From Syntrophaceae bacterium UBA3084 (GTDB lineage: Bacteria > Desulfobacterota > Syntrophia > Syntrophales > UBA6807), in the NCBI GenBank assembly GCA_002367335.1, contig DFBI01000227.1, positions 2,436 through 26,213 of the forward strand: a DNA stretch of 23,778 bases. Direction: 5' to 3'. A program made the position numbers and the translations under genes. Numbering within the stretch: the first letter of the stretch is position 1; each line of letters starts with the position of its first letter. The notes beneath the pieces are model-generated. The model had not been told where the DNA came from, made no database searches, and worked only from the letters and a program-made list of their open reading frames with translations. Below, in pieces: positions 7,464 through 16,431 of the stretch.

Positions 7464-8672
7464 ATGAAAATAGCGTTCATAACATCTGAATTTCCAAAAC
7501 TGTCGGAAACATTCATTTTGAATCAGATCACCGGACTGTTAGATAGAGGGCATTCTGTTGAGATATTTGCCAACCGTCATTCCAATGAAAAAACGGTTCA
7601 CAATGACGTAAAGAAATATAACTTGTTGGACCACACCTACTACATTGAGGTTCCCTCCAAATTTTCTCAACGTTTGTTTGGATTGCCTGGATTACTTGCA
7701 ACAACTAAAAAAAAATGTCCCGCAACATTATTGCGTTCACTGAATATATTTAAATATAAAAGATTGGCTCTGTCACTCAAGCTCCTTTATAAATCCGCTC
7801 CTTTTATGAGAGATCTTGATATTATTCACTGTCATTTTGGTCCAAACGGAAATTGGGGAGCAATACTTAAGGAACTTGGAGTAAAAGCAAAACTTGTAAC
7901 TACCTTTCATGGGTATGATATTAGAATGGGTTTAGAAAAAGGGGGGCAAATTTATAGGAATCTATTTGAGCGCGGTGACTGTTTTATTGCTATTTCGGAT
8001 TACAATTATTCAAACTTAGTGAAATTCGGCCTGGACAAAGAAAAAATAGTCAATCTGCCTGTAGGAATAGATATTGGTAGATTTCCTGACCAGAACCCAC
8101 ATAAAACCTTAACTCCTGGATCACCCATAAAAATAGCGACTGTAGCACGTCTGGTAGAAGAAAAGGGGTTGCACTATGGAATTCTTGCTATTCATGAAGT
8201 GCTGCAACAAGCGCCAGAACTAAAGATTAAATACTTCCTTGTTGGAGAAGGGCCGCTCAAAGACGAATTAACTACCTTAGTTGAAAAATTACAGCTCGGG
8301 AAAACAGTAATTTTTTTGGGTTCCCTTAACCAGGATGATGTCGTCAATACCTTGATGCAGAGTCACATATTTCTTTTGCCAAGTGTAGCTGAAGCACTTC
8401 CTGTATGCCTTATGGAAGCTCAAGCCGCTTTTCTGCCAGTGGTGGCCACAGACGTCGGGAGTGTGGATCAGGTAGTCGTGGACGGAGAGGCTGGATTTAT
8501 CGCCCGGTCTGAAAATACTGAAGATATGGCAGCAAAACTGAAAACATTGCTAAAACATCCGGAAAAGTGGTCAGAAATGGGACAATCAGGCAGGAAGCAT
8601 GTTGAGAACTATTATGATATTGATAAATTGAATGACAAATTGGTTCAAATTTACCATGCTTTGTTGAGTTAA
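7464..8672 (+). CDS. GT4-family glycosyltransferase (WcaL/AmsK-like)
   Basis: A 402-residue retaining glycosyltransferase with a GT-B fold. The N-terminal domain has ITSEFPKLSETFILNQITGLLDRGH, a stretch typical of the colanic-acid WcaL type, then HCHFGPNGN and TFHGYDIR. The linker holds ISDYNYSNLVKFGL and LPVGIDIGRFP. The C-terminal donor domain has ATVARLVEEKGLHYGI, LVGEGPLKDEL, VIFLGSLNQDDV, and the EX7E pair E310/E318 in AEALPVCLMEA, then VATDVGSVDQVVVDGEAGF. The ATG start has a weak ribosome site (GGGTT). It follows the deacetylase relic by 50 bases and precedes the beta-propeller gene. WcaL-type enzymes often add galactose, but the sugar here is not known. Confidence 0.9.
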   Translation: MKIAFITSEFPKLSETFILNQITGLLDRGHSVEIFANRHSNEKTVHNDVKKYNLLDHTYYIEVPSKFSQRLFGLPGLLATTKKKCPATLLRSLNIFKYKRLALSLKLLYKSAPFMRDLDIIHCHFGPNGNWGAILKELGVKAKLVTTFHGYDIRMGLEKGGQIYRNLFERGDCFIAISDYNYSNLVKFGLDKEKIVNLPVGIDIGRFPDQNPHKTLTPGSPIKIATVARLVEEKGLHYGILAIHEVLQQAPELKIKYFLVGEGPLKDELTTLVEKLQLGKTVIFLGSLNQDDVVNTLMQSHIFLLPSVAEALPVCLMEAQAAFLPVVATDVGSVDQVVVDGEAGFIARSENTEDMAAKLKTLLKHPEKWSEMGQSGRKHVENYYDIDKLNDKLVQIYHALLS

Positions 8673-8735
8673 TGAGAAAGATTATATGGGTGAATATAAA
8701 GCCAATATAGTCTCATAGGAGGAGGAAATAGGTAT

Positions 8736-11258
8736 ATGAGCAATTCGCTAATAGCAAGAAAATTCTTGGTTGTTACCTTCTTTGTATACATGTTGTTTAA
8801 CGTTTTTGGTGTCAACGTTTCTCTAGCGCATAGCCCACATGATATCATAAATTCAATAGCGATATCACCAAATCATGAAAAGGATGGAACAATTTTTGCC
8901 GTTGTAAATGGTGTTTTAAAACGATCAAAGAATAGAGGCTATTCTTTCAAGCAGATTGTAAATGGCTTAGACAATATATATGCTTTCGTGCGAATTTATG
9001 TCTCACCTTCATTTAAAACCGACAATACTGTCTTTGTATATTCGAAAGGTGATGGAATATTCAAATCTGAGGATGGGGGAGATTCCTGGTTCAGGATTAA
9101 TAAGGGGCTTAACAAAACCAATTTAGACACTTTGGCCGTTTCTCCTGAATTTCACCTGGACAAAATCGTTTTGGCAGGCGGTACTACTGGTGGGTTATTT
9201 AGGTCAAAAAATGGAGGAGAATACTGGACTCAGGTATTGAGCGACACCATAAAAGTTAACGCTATTACCTTTTTATATGGTTCTGAAAGGCCAAAAGTTC
9301 TCCTTGGTGATAAGGCTGGTAATCTACACGTATCTACTAACGGAGGTGAGACATGGCAGGTACTTGCAAGTATTCCAGATGCCGGTGCCATTACTTGCAT
9401 CTCAATACCGCCTGAGGCCTCCCGTGACAGTATCTGGTTGTTAGGAACCGAGAAAAAGGGAATTTTTTCAACTGTTGATGGAGGGGACACATGGAAACCA
9501 TTAAATACAAACATAACGGACAAACATATAACTTCTGTTGCCTTTTCACCAGATTATACAAAGGATTCGACTATATTCGCCTGTACTTGGTATGAGGCTA
9601 TTTATATCTCAAGCGATAAAGGGAAAACTTGGAAAAAATATAGTACAGGTATTACTACAGATTCCCAGGCAGATGAGCCAAGATTTAGATGTCCTCACTT
9701 TAGTGACATTCAGATATCAAAAAGTTTTCGAACGGATAAAACCCTTTTCCTTGCTGGATTTGACGGATTATTCAAATCTAAAAATGGAGGGACTGAATGG
9801 ATACAGCTTGAAACTTTGCCGGCAAAGGAAATTATCGGTTTGGATATCAGGTCTGTAAATGAAAATAATAATTTAATCGCGATTGCTACCGCCTTTGGAG
9901 GAAACTATATAAAAGGCCGGCAAAGAAGGGATTCCTGGGAGGTATGTAATCGCGGTCTGCGTTCCAACCATCCCTGGGGGATCAAGTTTTCACCGGAATT
10001 TGATTCAGACACCACTATGTTTTCATGGTTTAATAGATATCTTTGTATATCAAATGATGCTGGTAATTTTTGTCACGAGTTCCCAGTTCAAGAAAAAAAG
10101 AAAAAGCTTTCCAGTATCTTTGCGAAATTATTTAATTCTGTAATAGGCAAGAACCGGCAACAACGGGCTTCCTATTATCCGTGGAAGCTGGTAATTTTCC
10201 CTGACTTCCAGTTTGATAACACCATATATGTTGGCACGAGATATGGTGGCGTTATTTATTCAGGGGATGGCGGGCATACGTGGTCGAATGTTTTCAGTCC
10301 AGAGAGTGGTTGGATAACTTCACTGGATATATCGCCTAATTTTTCTAACGATAAGACCTTATATGCCAGCGTTCGATTTGAAGGGATATATAAAACAATT
10401 GATGGAGGCAGAAAGTGGCGACAAGTCAACAAAGGCCTTGATATGACAGCAATTCAATCTCATAGGACACCTTATAATCTTTATTTAGCTGTTTCACCTG
10501 ATTACAAATCAGACAGGACGGTTTTTCTGGGGACTACTACAGGTCTTTATAAAACCGTGAATGGTGGGGATAGTTGGGAGAGAGTCGTGTGTCCTGTTTT
10601 AGGAGAGCAGTGCTACGTTAGAGCTGTTGCCATATCCCCGAATTATCAAGAAGACAAAACGGCATTAATCAGTATACAAGGTAAAGGTCTATTTAAATCA
10701 TGTGATGGATGTTCTACTTTTGTAGAGGTTGGTTCTACCTTGATTAAAGACAACTATTGTTTAAACGTCCTTATGTTTTCACCGACCTATGCAACCGACA
10801 ACACCATTTACGCTGGTGGCGAGGAATTGTTTTGCTCCAAAGATGGAGGAAATACTTGGGTTCTGATCCCCAGATCTGTAAGGTACGAAGACTATTTTAA
10901 TGATTATATCCAGCGTCAGGGAAAATGGGAGGTAGTTCGTGATGCTAATTACAGTTGCTCTACATTAACACGCTCAGATACGGTTAATAGTAAAATCCTT
11001 TTGCCGTTTGTGGGCACAGGGGTCACCTGGATTGGAACGAATTCAGCTAATCAGGGGATCGGCAAGGTATATGTTGATAACAAATTTATGGGGCTTGTAG
11101 ACCAGTTTGCTCCATCCCGAGGTGTTATAGTGAAATCCTTTTCGGTTGATAAGTTAGAGAAAGGTACTCATACCATTCAAATAGTAGTTACAGGCACCAA
11201 GAACCCCAAGTCTTCAGGATACGCCATAGAAATAGATGGCTTTGATGTCATTCAGTGA
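8736..11258 (+). CDS. secreted multi-BNR beta-propeller protein with C-terminal beta-domain
   Basis: An 840-residue protein with a Sec signal peptide (hydrophobic residues 10-26, likely cleavage after SLA31). From about residue 40 to 710 it carries roughly 13 repeats in two alternating parts: (F/I/V)SPxxxxDxT(I/V)(F/Y) and SxDGGxTW (for example SEDGGDSWF, STNGGETWQ, SSDKGKTWKK, SGDGGHTWS, SKDGGNTWV). These are the Asp-boxes of sialidase/Ycf48/VPS10-type propellers, enough for two seven-bladed propellers. Residues from about 713 to the end (YEDYFNDYIQRQGKWEVV to the C-terminus) form a beta-rich module like a carbohydrate-binding jelly roll. No sialidase catalytic set or membrane anchor is evident. 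AGGAGGA gives a strong ribosome site. I infer an extracytoplasmic glycan-binding or processing role; the function is unproven. Confidence 0.85.
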   Translation: MSNSLIARKFLVVTFFVYMLFNVFGVNVSLAHSPHDIINSIAISPNHEKDGTIFAVVNGVLKRSKNRGYSFKQIVNGLDNIYAFVRIYVSPSFKTDNTVFVYSKGDGIFKSEDGGDSWFRINKGLNKTNLDTLAVSPEFHLDKIVLAGGTTGGLFRSKNGGEYWTQVLSDTIKVNAITFLYGSERPKVLLGDKAGNLHVSTNGGETWQVLASIPDAGAITCISIPPEASRDSIWLLGTEKKGIFSTVDGGDTWKPLNTNITDKHITSVAFSPDYTKDSTIFACTWYEAIYISSDKGKTWKKYSTGITTDSQADEPRFRCPHFSDIQISKSFRTDKTLFLAGFDGLFKSKNGGTEWIQLETLPAKEIIGLDIRSVNENNNLIAIATAFGGNYIKGRQRRDSWEVCNRGLRSNHPWGIKFSPEFDSDTTMFSWFNRYLCISNDAGNFCHEFPVQEKKKKLSSIFAKLFNSVIGKNRQQRASYYPWKLVIFPDFQFDNTIYVGTRYGGVIYSGDGGHTWSNVFSPESGWITSLDISPNFSNDKTLYASVRFEGIYKTIDGGRKWRQVNKGLDMTAIQSHRTPYNLYLAVSPDYKSDRTVFLGTTTGLYKTVNGGDSWERVVCPVLGEQCYVRAVAISPNYQEDKTALISIQGKGLFKSCDGCSTFVEVGSTLIKDNYCLNVLMFSPTYATDNTIYAGGEELFCSKDGGNTWVLIPRSVRYEDYFNDYIQRQGKWEVVRDANYSCSTLTRSDTVNSKILLPFVGTGVTWIGTNSANQGIGKVYVDNKFMGLVDQFAPSRGVIVKSFSVDKLEKGTHTIQIVVTGTKNPKSSGYAIEIDGFDVIQ

Positions 11259-11332
11259 CATTTATTTAACAATAAAAGTTGGTTATTCCTTTGCTGGATT
11301 CAAAAAATTATTTAAAGATTCACTGTTAAGAT

Positions 11333-12223
11333 ATGAAATCTCAAGGTTTCAACAAACCTGACTTCTTAATAATTGGAGCTCAAAAAGCCGGTACCACCTG
11401 GCTTTGGGAAAAATTGAACCTTCACTCAGGAATCAGTCTGCCAAAAGAAAAAGAAATTCATTTCTTTGGTGGTGTTGAAAATTATCAAAGGGGTGCAGAC
11501 TGGTATTACAATCACTTTTCTGATTTGAATCCTGATAAAATCACAGGAGAGGCGTCAACGACATATTTGTATGACAGGATACCGTATTGGTATAATAAAT
11601 CAGATCAGCTGGAAGTGGACACCTCTTTGCCAACTATACCTGAATTAATAACTCGTGAACTTCCAGACATAAAGATAATTGTCTTGCTTAGAGATCCCGT
11701 ATGGAGAGCGGTTTCGGCGTATAAACATTGGATGAGAAAGGGTAACATTTCTCCATTTTTAGGGCTGAAGGAGACGGCTTTACGCTATCCTAAAATACGC
11801 ATAATTGAATGCGGACATTATGGACGATATTTGAAATTGTGGAGAGAGTATGTCCCGAAGGAGAAGATGCTCATTCTCGTTTTTGAGGAAGATATAGTTA
11901 AGCATCCGGAAGATACTCTTAAAAAGGTATTTAGGTTCTTAAATCTGGATACTGGTTTAAAGCTCGATGATGTGGAAAAGCCTGTGCATAAAAGTTGGAG
12001 TTGGAATAGAATAATTCTTGAGCACTATGCAGCACATGTTATGAGATTATTTAGCGAAAAGAATAAAAACAGGTTGGCCGGGTTTTTAAGTTTCTTGAAC
12101 CTTTCTGCCTTCGGCAAGGAAGATATTAAGTTTCTCCGGTCCAGTTACATTTCCAAAAAGAAATATCTGGAAAAACTGATTAACCGGGACTTGTCCTGCT
12201 GGGATTATGGCGATTCATTATAA
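11333..12223 (+). CDS. PAPS-dependent sulfotransferase
   Basis: A 296-residue cytosolic-type sulfotransferase of the heparan-sulfate/NDST-like Sulfotransfer family, which moves sulfate from PAPS to a sugar hydroxyl or amine. The 5'-phosphosulfate loop is GAQKAGTTW at 15-23, with the PAPS-binding K18. KEKEIHFFG and the EASTTYLYD stretch follow. The 3'-phosphate loop is LLRDPVWRAVSAYKHW with R120 and S128. FEEDIVKHPEDTLKKVFRFLNL is the usual late helix. There is no signal peptide, so it acts before export. It lies 74 bases after the propeller gene with a weak ribosome site. It implies a sulfated glycan, provided PAPS is made elsewhere in the genome. Confidence 0.92.
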   Translation: MKSQGFNKPDFLIIGAQKAGTTWLWEKLNLHSGISLPKEKEIHFFGGVENYQRGADWYYNHFSDLNPDKITGEASTTYLYDRIPYWYNKSDQLEVDTSLPTIPELITRELPDIKIIVLLRDPVWRAVSAYKHWMRKGNISPFLGLKETALRYPKIRIIECGHYGRYLKLWREYVPKEKMLILVFEEDIVKHPEDTLKKVFRFLNLDTGLKLDDVEKPVHKSWSWNRIILEHYAAHVMRLFSEKNKNRLAGFLSFLNLSAFGKEDIKFLRSSYISKKKYLEKLINRDLSCWDYGDSL

Positions 12224-12240
12224 TATAGACGCACTATATT
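12222..12240 (+). terminator. AU-rich hairpin at the end of the sulfotransferase gene
   Basis: AATATAG-acgca-CTATATT is a perfect 7-bp stem with a 5-base loop. It overlaps the TAA stop and is followed by TTATTTG. The stem is AT-only apart from one GC pair, so at best it is a weak terminator or pause site. Confidence 0.25.
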
Positions 12241-12347
12241 TTATTTGATGTTCATGTGAACTATTTTTTATCCTCTTGGTGTGTAAATTTGTTGGGCCTG
12301 CTTTTTGTGTGGACTTGGTTAATAAAAAACAGTTTTTACAGTAGGTT

Positions 12348-13265
12348 ATGTTAATCTCAGTCGTTATCCCCGTCTATAATGCAGAAAAATACGTAAAAAG
12401 TGCCGTGGAGTCTGCTCTACAACAGAAAGAGTGTGGTGAGGTTGTTCTTGTAGAAGACCAGTCCCCAGACAACGCACTGGAGGTTTGCGGGGCACTGGCA
12501 AGACGTTATGACAAGGTAAAATTATACAGGCATGAGGACGGGAAAAACCACGGAGCAGGAATCAGTCGGAACTTGGGCATAAAAAAAGCCCAATATGATT
12601 ACATAGCATTTCTCGATGCCGATGATTTTTATCTGCCAAACCGCTTTGCAAAAGCTGGGAAGATACTGTCACAGAATTCTTCCATAGACGGAGTATATGA
12701 GGCTGTAGGTAGTGAATTTGAAAATGAAGAGGCAAGGAGTAGGTATTTTGCCACCCATTCAAATGAACTTGCGACTATAACCACATCAGTAGTGCCGGAC
12801 AAACTCTTTTATTATATGATATCAGGTAAATATGGCTACATGCATCTTGATGGATTTGTTGGTAAAAAAGAGGCCTTATTAAAGGTAGGAATGTTCCCTG
12901 CCTTGCGACTTCATCAGGACATGGTTTTTTTTGTAAAGTTGGCGGCAATATGCAAATTGTGCCCTGGTGAAATTGAGAAGCCGGTCTCATTACGCCGATT
13001 GCATCTACAAAATAGAATAACAAATCCTCATACGAATTTCAGGGAAACGAGTTTTTTGGCATATGAATATCTTGTTAAATGGATGAAACATAATAAAGTA
13101 GATTCGGCCCAAACAGATCTGGTAAAGACGAGATATTACAAAATGAAATACAGCCTGTATAAGAGAAAGCAGAAATATTTAACTGCGATACTTTATTGTC
13201 TCTATTACAGGCTCTTTTTCAAAAAAAAAGAAGGAATGCTGTTCAACCCTGAAGTCAGGGGATAG
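12348..13265 (+). CDS. GT2-family glycosyltransferase
   Basis: A 305-residue GT-A inverting glycosyltransferase. It opens ISVVIPVYNAEKYVKSAVESALQQ, then VVLVEDQSPDNAL, RHEDGKNHGAGISRNLGIKKA, and the metal-binding FLDADDF with D90/D92/D93. DGFVGKKEALLKVGMFP and LHQDMVFFVKLA supply the acceptor-side region with a QD in place of the usual ED. The C-terminus is basic and aromatic (YRLFFKKK), which suggests membrane contact. A 124-base gap separates it from the sulfotransferase; ACAGTAGGTT before the ATG is a modest ribosome site. The sugar specificity is unknown. Confidence 0.9.
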   Translation: MLISVVIPVYNAEKYVKSAVESALQQKECGEVVLVEDQSPDNALEVCGALARRYDKVKLYRHEDGKNHGAGISRNLGIKKAQYDYIAFLDADDFYLPNRFAKAGKILSQNSSIDGVYEAVGSEFENEEARSRYFATHSNELATITTSVVPDKLFYYMISGKYGYMHLDGFVGKKEALLKVGMFPALRLHQDMVFFVKLAAICKLCPGEIEKPVSLRRLHLQNRITNPHTNFRETSFLAYEYLVKWMKHNKVDSAQTDLVKTRYYKMKYSLYKRKQKYLTAILYCLYYRLFFKKKEGMLFNPEVRG

Positions 13266-13447
13266 TGCTTTGTCTCATAAATTTTGTATCTATTATTGGC
13301 AGTATTAAATGACGAAAATCTTCATTAACATTTAATCCACTTAGATTTAAATATATCAATAATGTCAATAGGTTTCATGTCAAAAGTGGGTAAAAAATCA
13401 GCTAATATTTCAATAACAATAAATTGCCAGAATAAGGGACAGGACTT

Positions 13448-14632
13448 ATGAGACACGGCACTAATTACATTCATTCTGCGGCTACTTCTACTGTTTGTCT
13501 TTCAAAGAGTGCTGAACGAAATGTTATTTTTATGAAAAATCCGTTGAAAATATTTCTGATCAGGAGATATCAGTCCCACTGGAGTCAACATTCTGGCATT
13601 AATCAGTTTATAAAATACATGGACAAGGAATTGTTTCAGATTACAGAACATGTTGTTTTGCCTAATCAAAACAAAACACGTCCAATTCGGTTTTTGAAGA
13701 GGAAGATATCTGATTTCCTCAGAAGAGGAGGGCCAGCACGATACCATGTTAATGATTTTTTAGCTGAGTTACACGGTTTGTGCGATTTTTTCAGACACAG
13801 GTATGATATTCTATTCTATTTGGACGGTGAACATTCTCTTAATTTTCTGCCTGGCTGGATCTCTATATTTAGTAATTTCGTAAATCGGCCAAGAGTAATT
13901 GCAATGTACCATCAGCCACCGGATAATAAACTTCATACGTGGATAGATATGGATGCCCTTAGAAAGCTGGATAGCGCAATTGTTTTTTCAGAGATTCAGG
14001 CTGATGATCTGAGCCGGTATTTGCCAAAGAAAAATATTACCACTGTATTGCATGGGATCGACGTCGATTTTTTTCGACCCGATATATCAAATAAAGATAA
14101 TGAAAAATTCAGGTGCCTCAGTGTTGGCTACTGGTTGAGAGACTATGACACTGTCATAAAAGCTGCCGAAAGTCTGAAGGACTATTCAACCATTGAATTT
14201 CACATAGTATCTTCTAAGGTCAATCCGCCTTCAGATCTGAAAAATGTTTACGTACACAAGGACATCAGCGATGATGTTTTACTGAAATTGTATCAGAAGT
14301 CCGATATCCTCTTCATGCCTCTGCTGGATGCAACGGCCAATAATGTCATCCTGGAAGCCCTTGCTTGTGGTCTGCCGGTAATTACTACAGAGTTGCCGGG
14401 GACAAAAGATTATTTGACTGGCCGGGAAGGATTTCTTGTGCCGCCAGGTGAACTCGACTCATATATCAACAAGTTGTTATTCTTATATAAAAATCGTGGT
14501 AAGGAAGATCAAATGTCCCTGAGGGCTCGTAAGAGGGCAGAAGAACTTTCATGGCCGAATTTTTCACGAAAGCTGGAAAAGTTGCTGCTTGAAATAACGC
14601 AAAGGGAACAGTGTAGCAATTCTAAACCGTAG
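13448..14632 (+). CDS. divergent GT4-family glycosyltransferase
   Basis: A 394-residue GT-B enzyme. The N-terminal domain shows RRYQSHWSQHSGINQFIKYMD and AMYHQPPDN. The donor domain shows CLSVGYWLRDYDTVIKAAESL, KDISDDVLLKLYQKSDILFMPLLDATANNVILEALACGLPVITTELPG and GREGFLVPPGE. The second Glu of the EX7E motif is E303, but the position of the first is not Glu (DATANNVILE); this NNV variant occurs in other GT4 proteins. ATG 13448 is preceded by AAGGGACAGGA, a good ribosome site. The first 28 residues look unlike family starts, and the ATG at 13532 (MKNPLKIFLI) is the alternative. A 182-base AT-rich gap lies upstream, with nothing recognisable in it. Confidence 0.82.
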   Translation: MRHGTNYIHSAATSTVCLSKSAERNVIFMKNPLKIFLIRRYQSHWSQHSGINQFIKYMDKELFQITEHVVLPNQNKTRPIRFLKRKISDFLRRGGPARYHVNDFLAELHGLCDFFRHRYDILFYLDGEHSLNFLPGWISIFSNFVNRPRVIAMYHQPPDNKLHTWIDMDALRKLDSAIVFSEIQADDLSRYLPKKNITTVLHGIDVDFFRPDISNKDNEKFRCLSVGYWLRDYDTVIKAAESLKDYSTIEFHIVSSKVNPPSDLKNVYVHKDISDDVLLKLYQKSDILFMPLLDATANNVILEALACGLPVITTELPGTKDYLTGREGFLVPPGELDSYINKLLFLYKNRGKEDQMSLRARKRAEELSWPNFSRKLEKLLLEITQREQCSNSKP

Positions 14633-14797
14633 TCGTATCAGCACGTTAAGGGCTGCTCAGAAGGCCTTTGTGTCCATTTTTTTACGGTTTCTATGGACTC
14701 TGCGTGTGAAGGAGCGGGTTCGCGAAGTTATCAGCGTTCATTCTCTTATCCGGCCCCCGTCCTGTGTGTTTGAGGACGAGTTGTATGAGGAACAAAC
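14633..14797 (+). other. gene-free stretch before the radical SAM relic
   Basis: No supported gene. Short open frames exist here, but none shows a recognisable motif or a convincing start. It may belong to the same decayed region as the relic that follows. Confidence 0.5.
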
Positions 14798-15017
14798 ATG
14801 GAAAAAGCAGATAATAAGAAATATCCGTCTGAGGCTCTTTTAGCGGTCACATATAGATGCAACGCCAAATGCTATATGTGCAATATAGTTTCCTACCAAG
14901 GGCGCTGAAGAAGTCACTCCTGCGGACCTGAATAAGATCCCTGGAAACCCGCAGTTTGCCAACATAACCGGTTGGGAGCCTTTTCTGAGCTCAAGTTCAT
15001 TATTTCAAGTGGGCTGA
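14798..15017 (+). pseudogene. frameshifted relic of a radical SAM protein
   Basis: ATG 14798 opens a frame with LLAVTYRCNAKCYMCNI, which holds the radical SAM iron-sulfur signature CxxxCxxC, but it stops at 14906-14908. Reading continues in the next frame from about 14898 as KGAEEVTPADLNKIPGNPQ, then FANITGWEPFL, until a TGA at 15015. That order (cluster motif, PADL, FANITGGEPFL) is the standard start of radical SAM/SPASM-like enzymes. The GGEP SAM-binding motif has become GWEP. The rest of the gene is missing; 15018-15198 holds only short broken frames before the next glycosyltransferase. The gene is dead by frameshift, motif loss and truncation. Confidence 0.85.
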
Positions 15018-15111
15018 CCATTCAAATGTCCAAAAACAGACTTGGCAAACTCACGATAACCGCATCTTGGTATTTTCAGAGAGAGAAGTGAATAATTTGG
15101 AATAATCTGGA

Positions 15112-15140
15112 TTGATATCTATCAGCAATCAATATGTTAT
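15112..15140 (+). promoter_or_regulatory. possible sigma70-type promoter
   Basis: TTGATA (15112-15117) and TGTTAT (15135-15140) are separated by 17 bases and lie 59 bases before the start of the next glycosyltransferase gene. The match is partial. The location after a dead gene makes a local promoter plausible. Confidence 0.25.
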
Positions 15141-15198
15141 GGTGAGTTAATAACCTCAGACTGCTGAATTTTCTAAAATTTCACGGTGTAAGGAATTA

Positions 15199-16431
15199 AT
15201 GAGAGTTCTCTGGTTTACTAATACCTTAATGCCTGCGGTTTACAGGCATTTTGGCCGAACTGCTACCGGTGGGGGACATTGGATGAGCGTCCTGCTTGAG
15301 GCCCTGAAAATGGAAAGCAATATCCAATTAGCAGTCGCAACGGCCCATCCAGGCCTAAAAGATACTCATTTTTGCGATAAGGGCATAGATTATTTTGTTG
15401 CTGGGCAGCCGAATCGCCTTTCCTACCTGAGCTTTTGCCAAAAAGACTTCAAGCGTTGCCAAGAGATCACTAAGACATGGGCCCCTGATATCATTCATGT
15501 TCATGGAACAGAACGGTTTTATGGACTTCTAACGAAAGAAAAAAATATCGATGTTCCATTAATAATATCTCTTCAGGGACTACTGAGTGAGTACGTGCAT
15601 AAATTTTGGGGAAATTTGTCCAGAGGAGAACGCTTGCGTATGCAGACGTTTCGCGCGCTGCTGCATGGCAGGGGCTGGTTATTTGACTACGTCCGATACC
15701 GCAAGGCTGCAATGCGTGAACTCGACATTATAATGTCAGGAAAAAATTTTATAGGCAGAACAGATTGGGACAAAGCACATACGAAGGCTTTAAATCCGAA
15801 GGCCGGATACTTTCAAGTCGGGGAACTGCTCAGACCGGAATTTAGCTCCCAATCCTGGTCTATCGGGAAGATAAAACGATACTCAATAATATTTACAAAT
15901 TTTGGGAGCCCACTTAAGAACGTAGAAACCATTTTTAAAGCAGTTGCCATCCTGAAACAAGATTTTCCGCCTATTAATCTGCGTTTGGGAGGGACAGTTT
16001 ACAACTTTGAGGGATACCACAGGCTGGTCGCTAAAAAAATACAGAGTATGGGATTGAATGAGAATATCGAATTCCTTGGATACCTCAATGCCATGGAAAT
16101 GTCAGAGGCGCTTTCCGGCTATCACGTATTCTGCATCGCCTCCCTCATGGAAAACAGCCCCAACAGCCTGTGCGAGGCCCAGCTTATGGGTATGCCTTGC
16201 GTTGCTGGCTACGCTGGCGGCATTCCGAGCCTGGTCGAGGAAGGAAAAACCGGACTTCTATTTCCTCCGGGTGACGCCGCTGTCCTTGCCCATCGAATAA
16301 GGGAAATCTTTGAATCGGACAATCTGGCCATGGACCTTGGTGCGGCTGCAAGGAAAGAGGCTATCCGGAGGCATGATCCGGAAACCGTTGTCAAACAGCT
16401 TCTTTCAGCGTATGAGGCAATTGTAACATAA
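15199..16431 (+). CDS. GT4-family glycosyltransferase
   Basis: A 410-residue GT-B retaining glycosyltransferase. The start LWFTNTLMP and the GGGHWMSVLLEAL loop belong to the N-terminal acceptor domain, followed by IIHVHGTERFYGL and ISLQGLLSEYVHKFWG. The donor domain has FTNFGSPLKNVETIFKAVAIL, LGGTVYNFEGY, IEFLGYLNAMEM, the EX7E pair E318/E326 in MENSPNSLCEAQ, and VAGYAGGIPSLVEEGKTGLLFPPGD. AAGGA lies 6 bases before ATG 15199. It follows the radical SAM relic and precedes a 482-base repeat-rich gap, so it may form its own transcription unit. Sugar specificity is not readable. Confidence 0.9.
   Translation: MRVLWFTNTLMPAVYRHFGRTATGGGHWMSVLLEALKMESNIQLAVATAHPGLKDTHFCDKGIDYFVAGQPNRLSYLSFCQKDFKRCQEITKTWAPDIIHVHGTERFYGLLTKEKNIDVPLIISLQGLLSEYVHKFWGNLSRGERLRMQTFRALLHGRGWLFDYVRYRKAAMRELDIIMSGKNFIGRTDWDKAHTKALNPKAGYFQVGELLRPEFSSQSWSIGKIKRYSIIFTNFGSPLKNVETIFKAVAILKQDFPPINLRLGGTVYNFEGYHRLVAKKIQSMGLNENIEFLGYLNAMEMSEALSGYHVFCIASLMENSPNSLCEAQLMGMPCVAGYAGGIPSLVEEGKTGLLFPPGDAAVLAHRIREIFESDNLAMDLGAAARKEAIRRHDPETVVKQLLSAYEAIVT

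Noticed and set aside
8736..11258. The propeller protein as an active sialidase
   Set aside because: Asp-box repeats alone do not make a sialidase. The Arg triad, Tyr/Glu pair and FRIP-type motif are not recognisable.
8736..11258. Tandem repeats as a CRISPR or DNA satellite
   Set aside because: The periodicity is at protein level (Asp-box blades). The DNA copies are diverged and have no constant spacers.
13266..13447. Promoter in the AT-rich gap before the divergent GT4 gene
   Set aside because: TTGGCA occurs, but no acceptable -10 element lies 16-18 bases downstream, so AT-richness alone is not enough.
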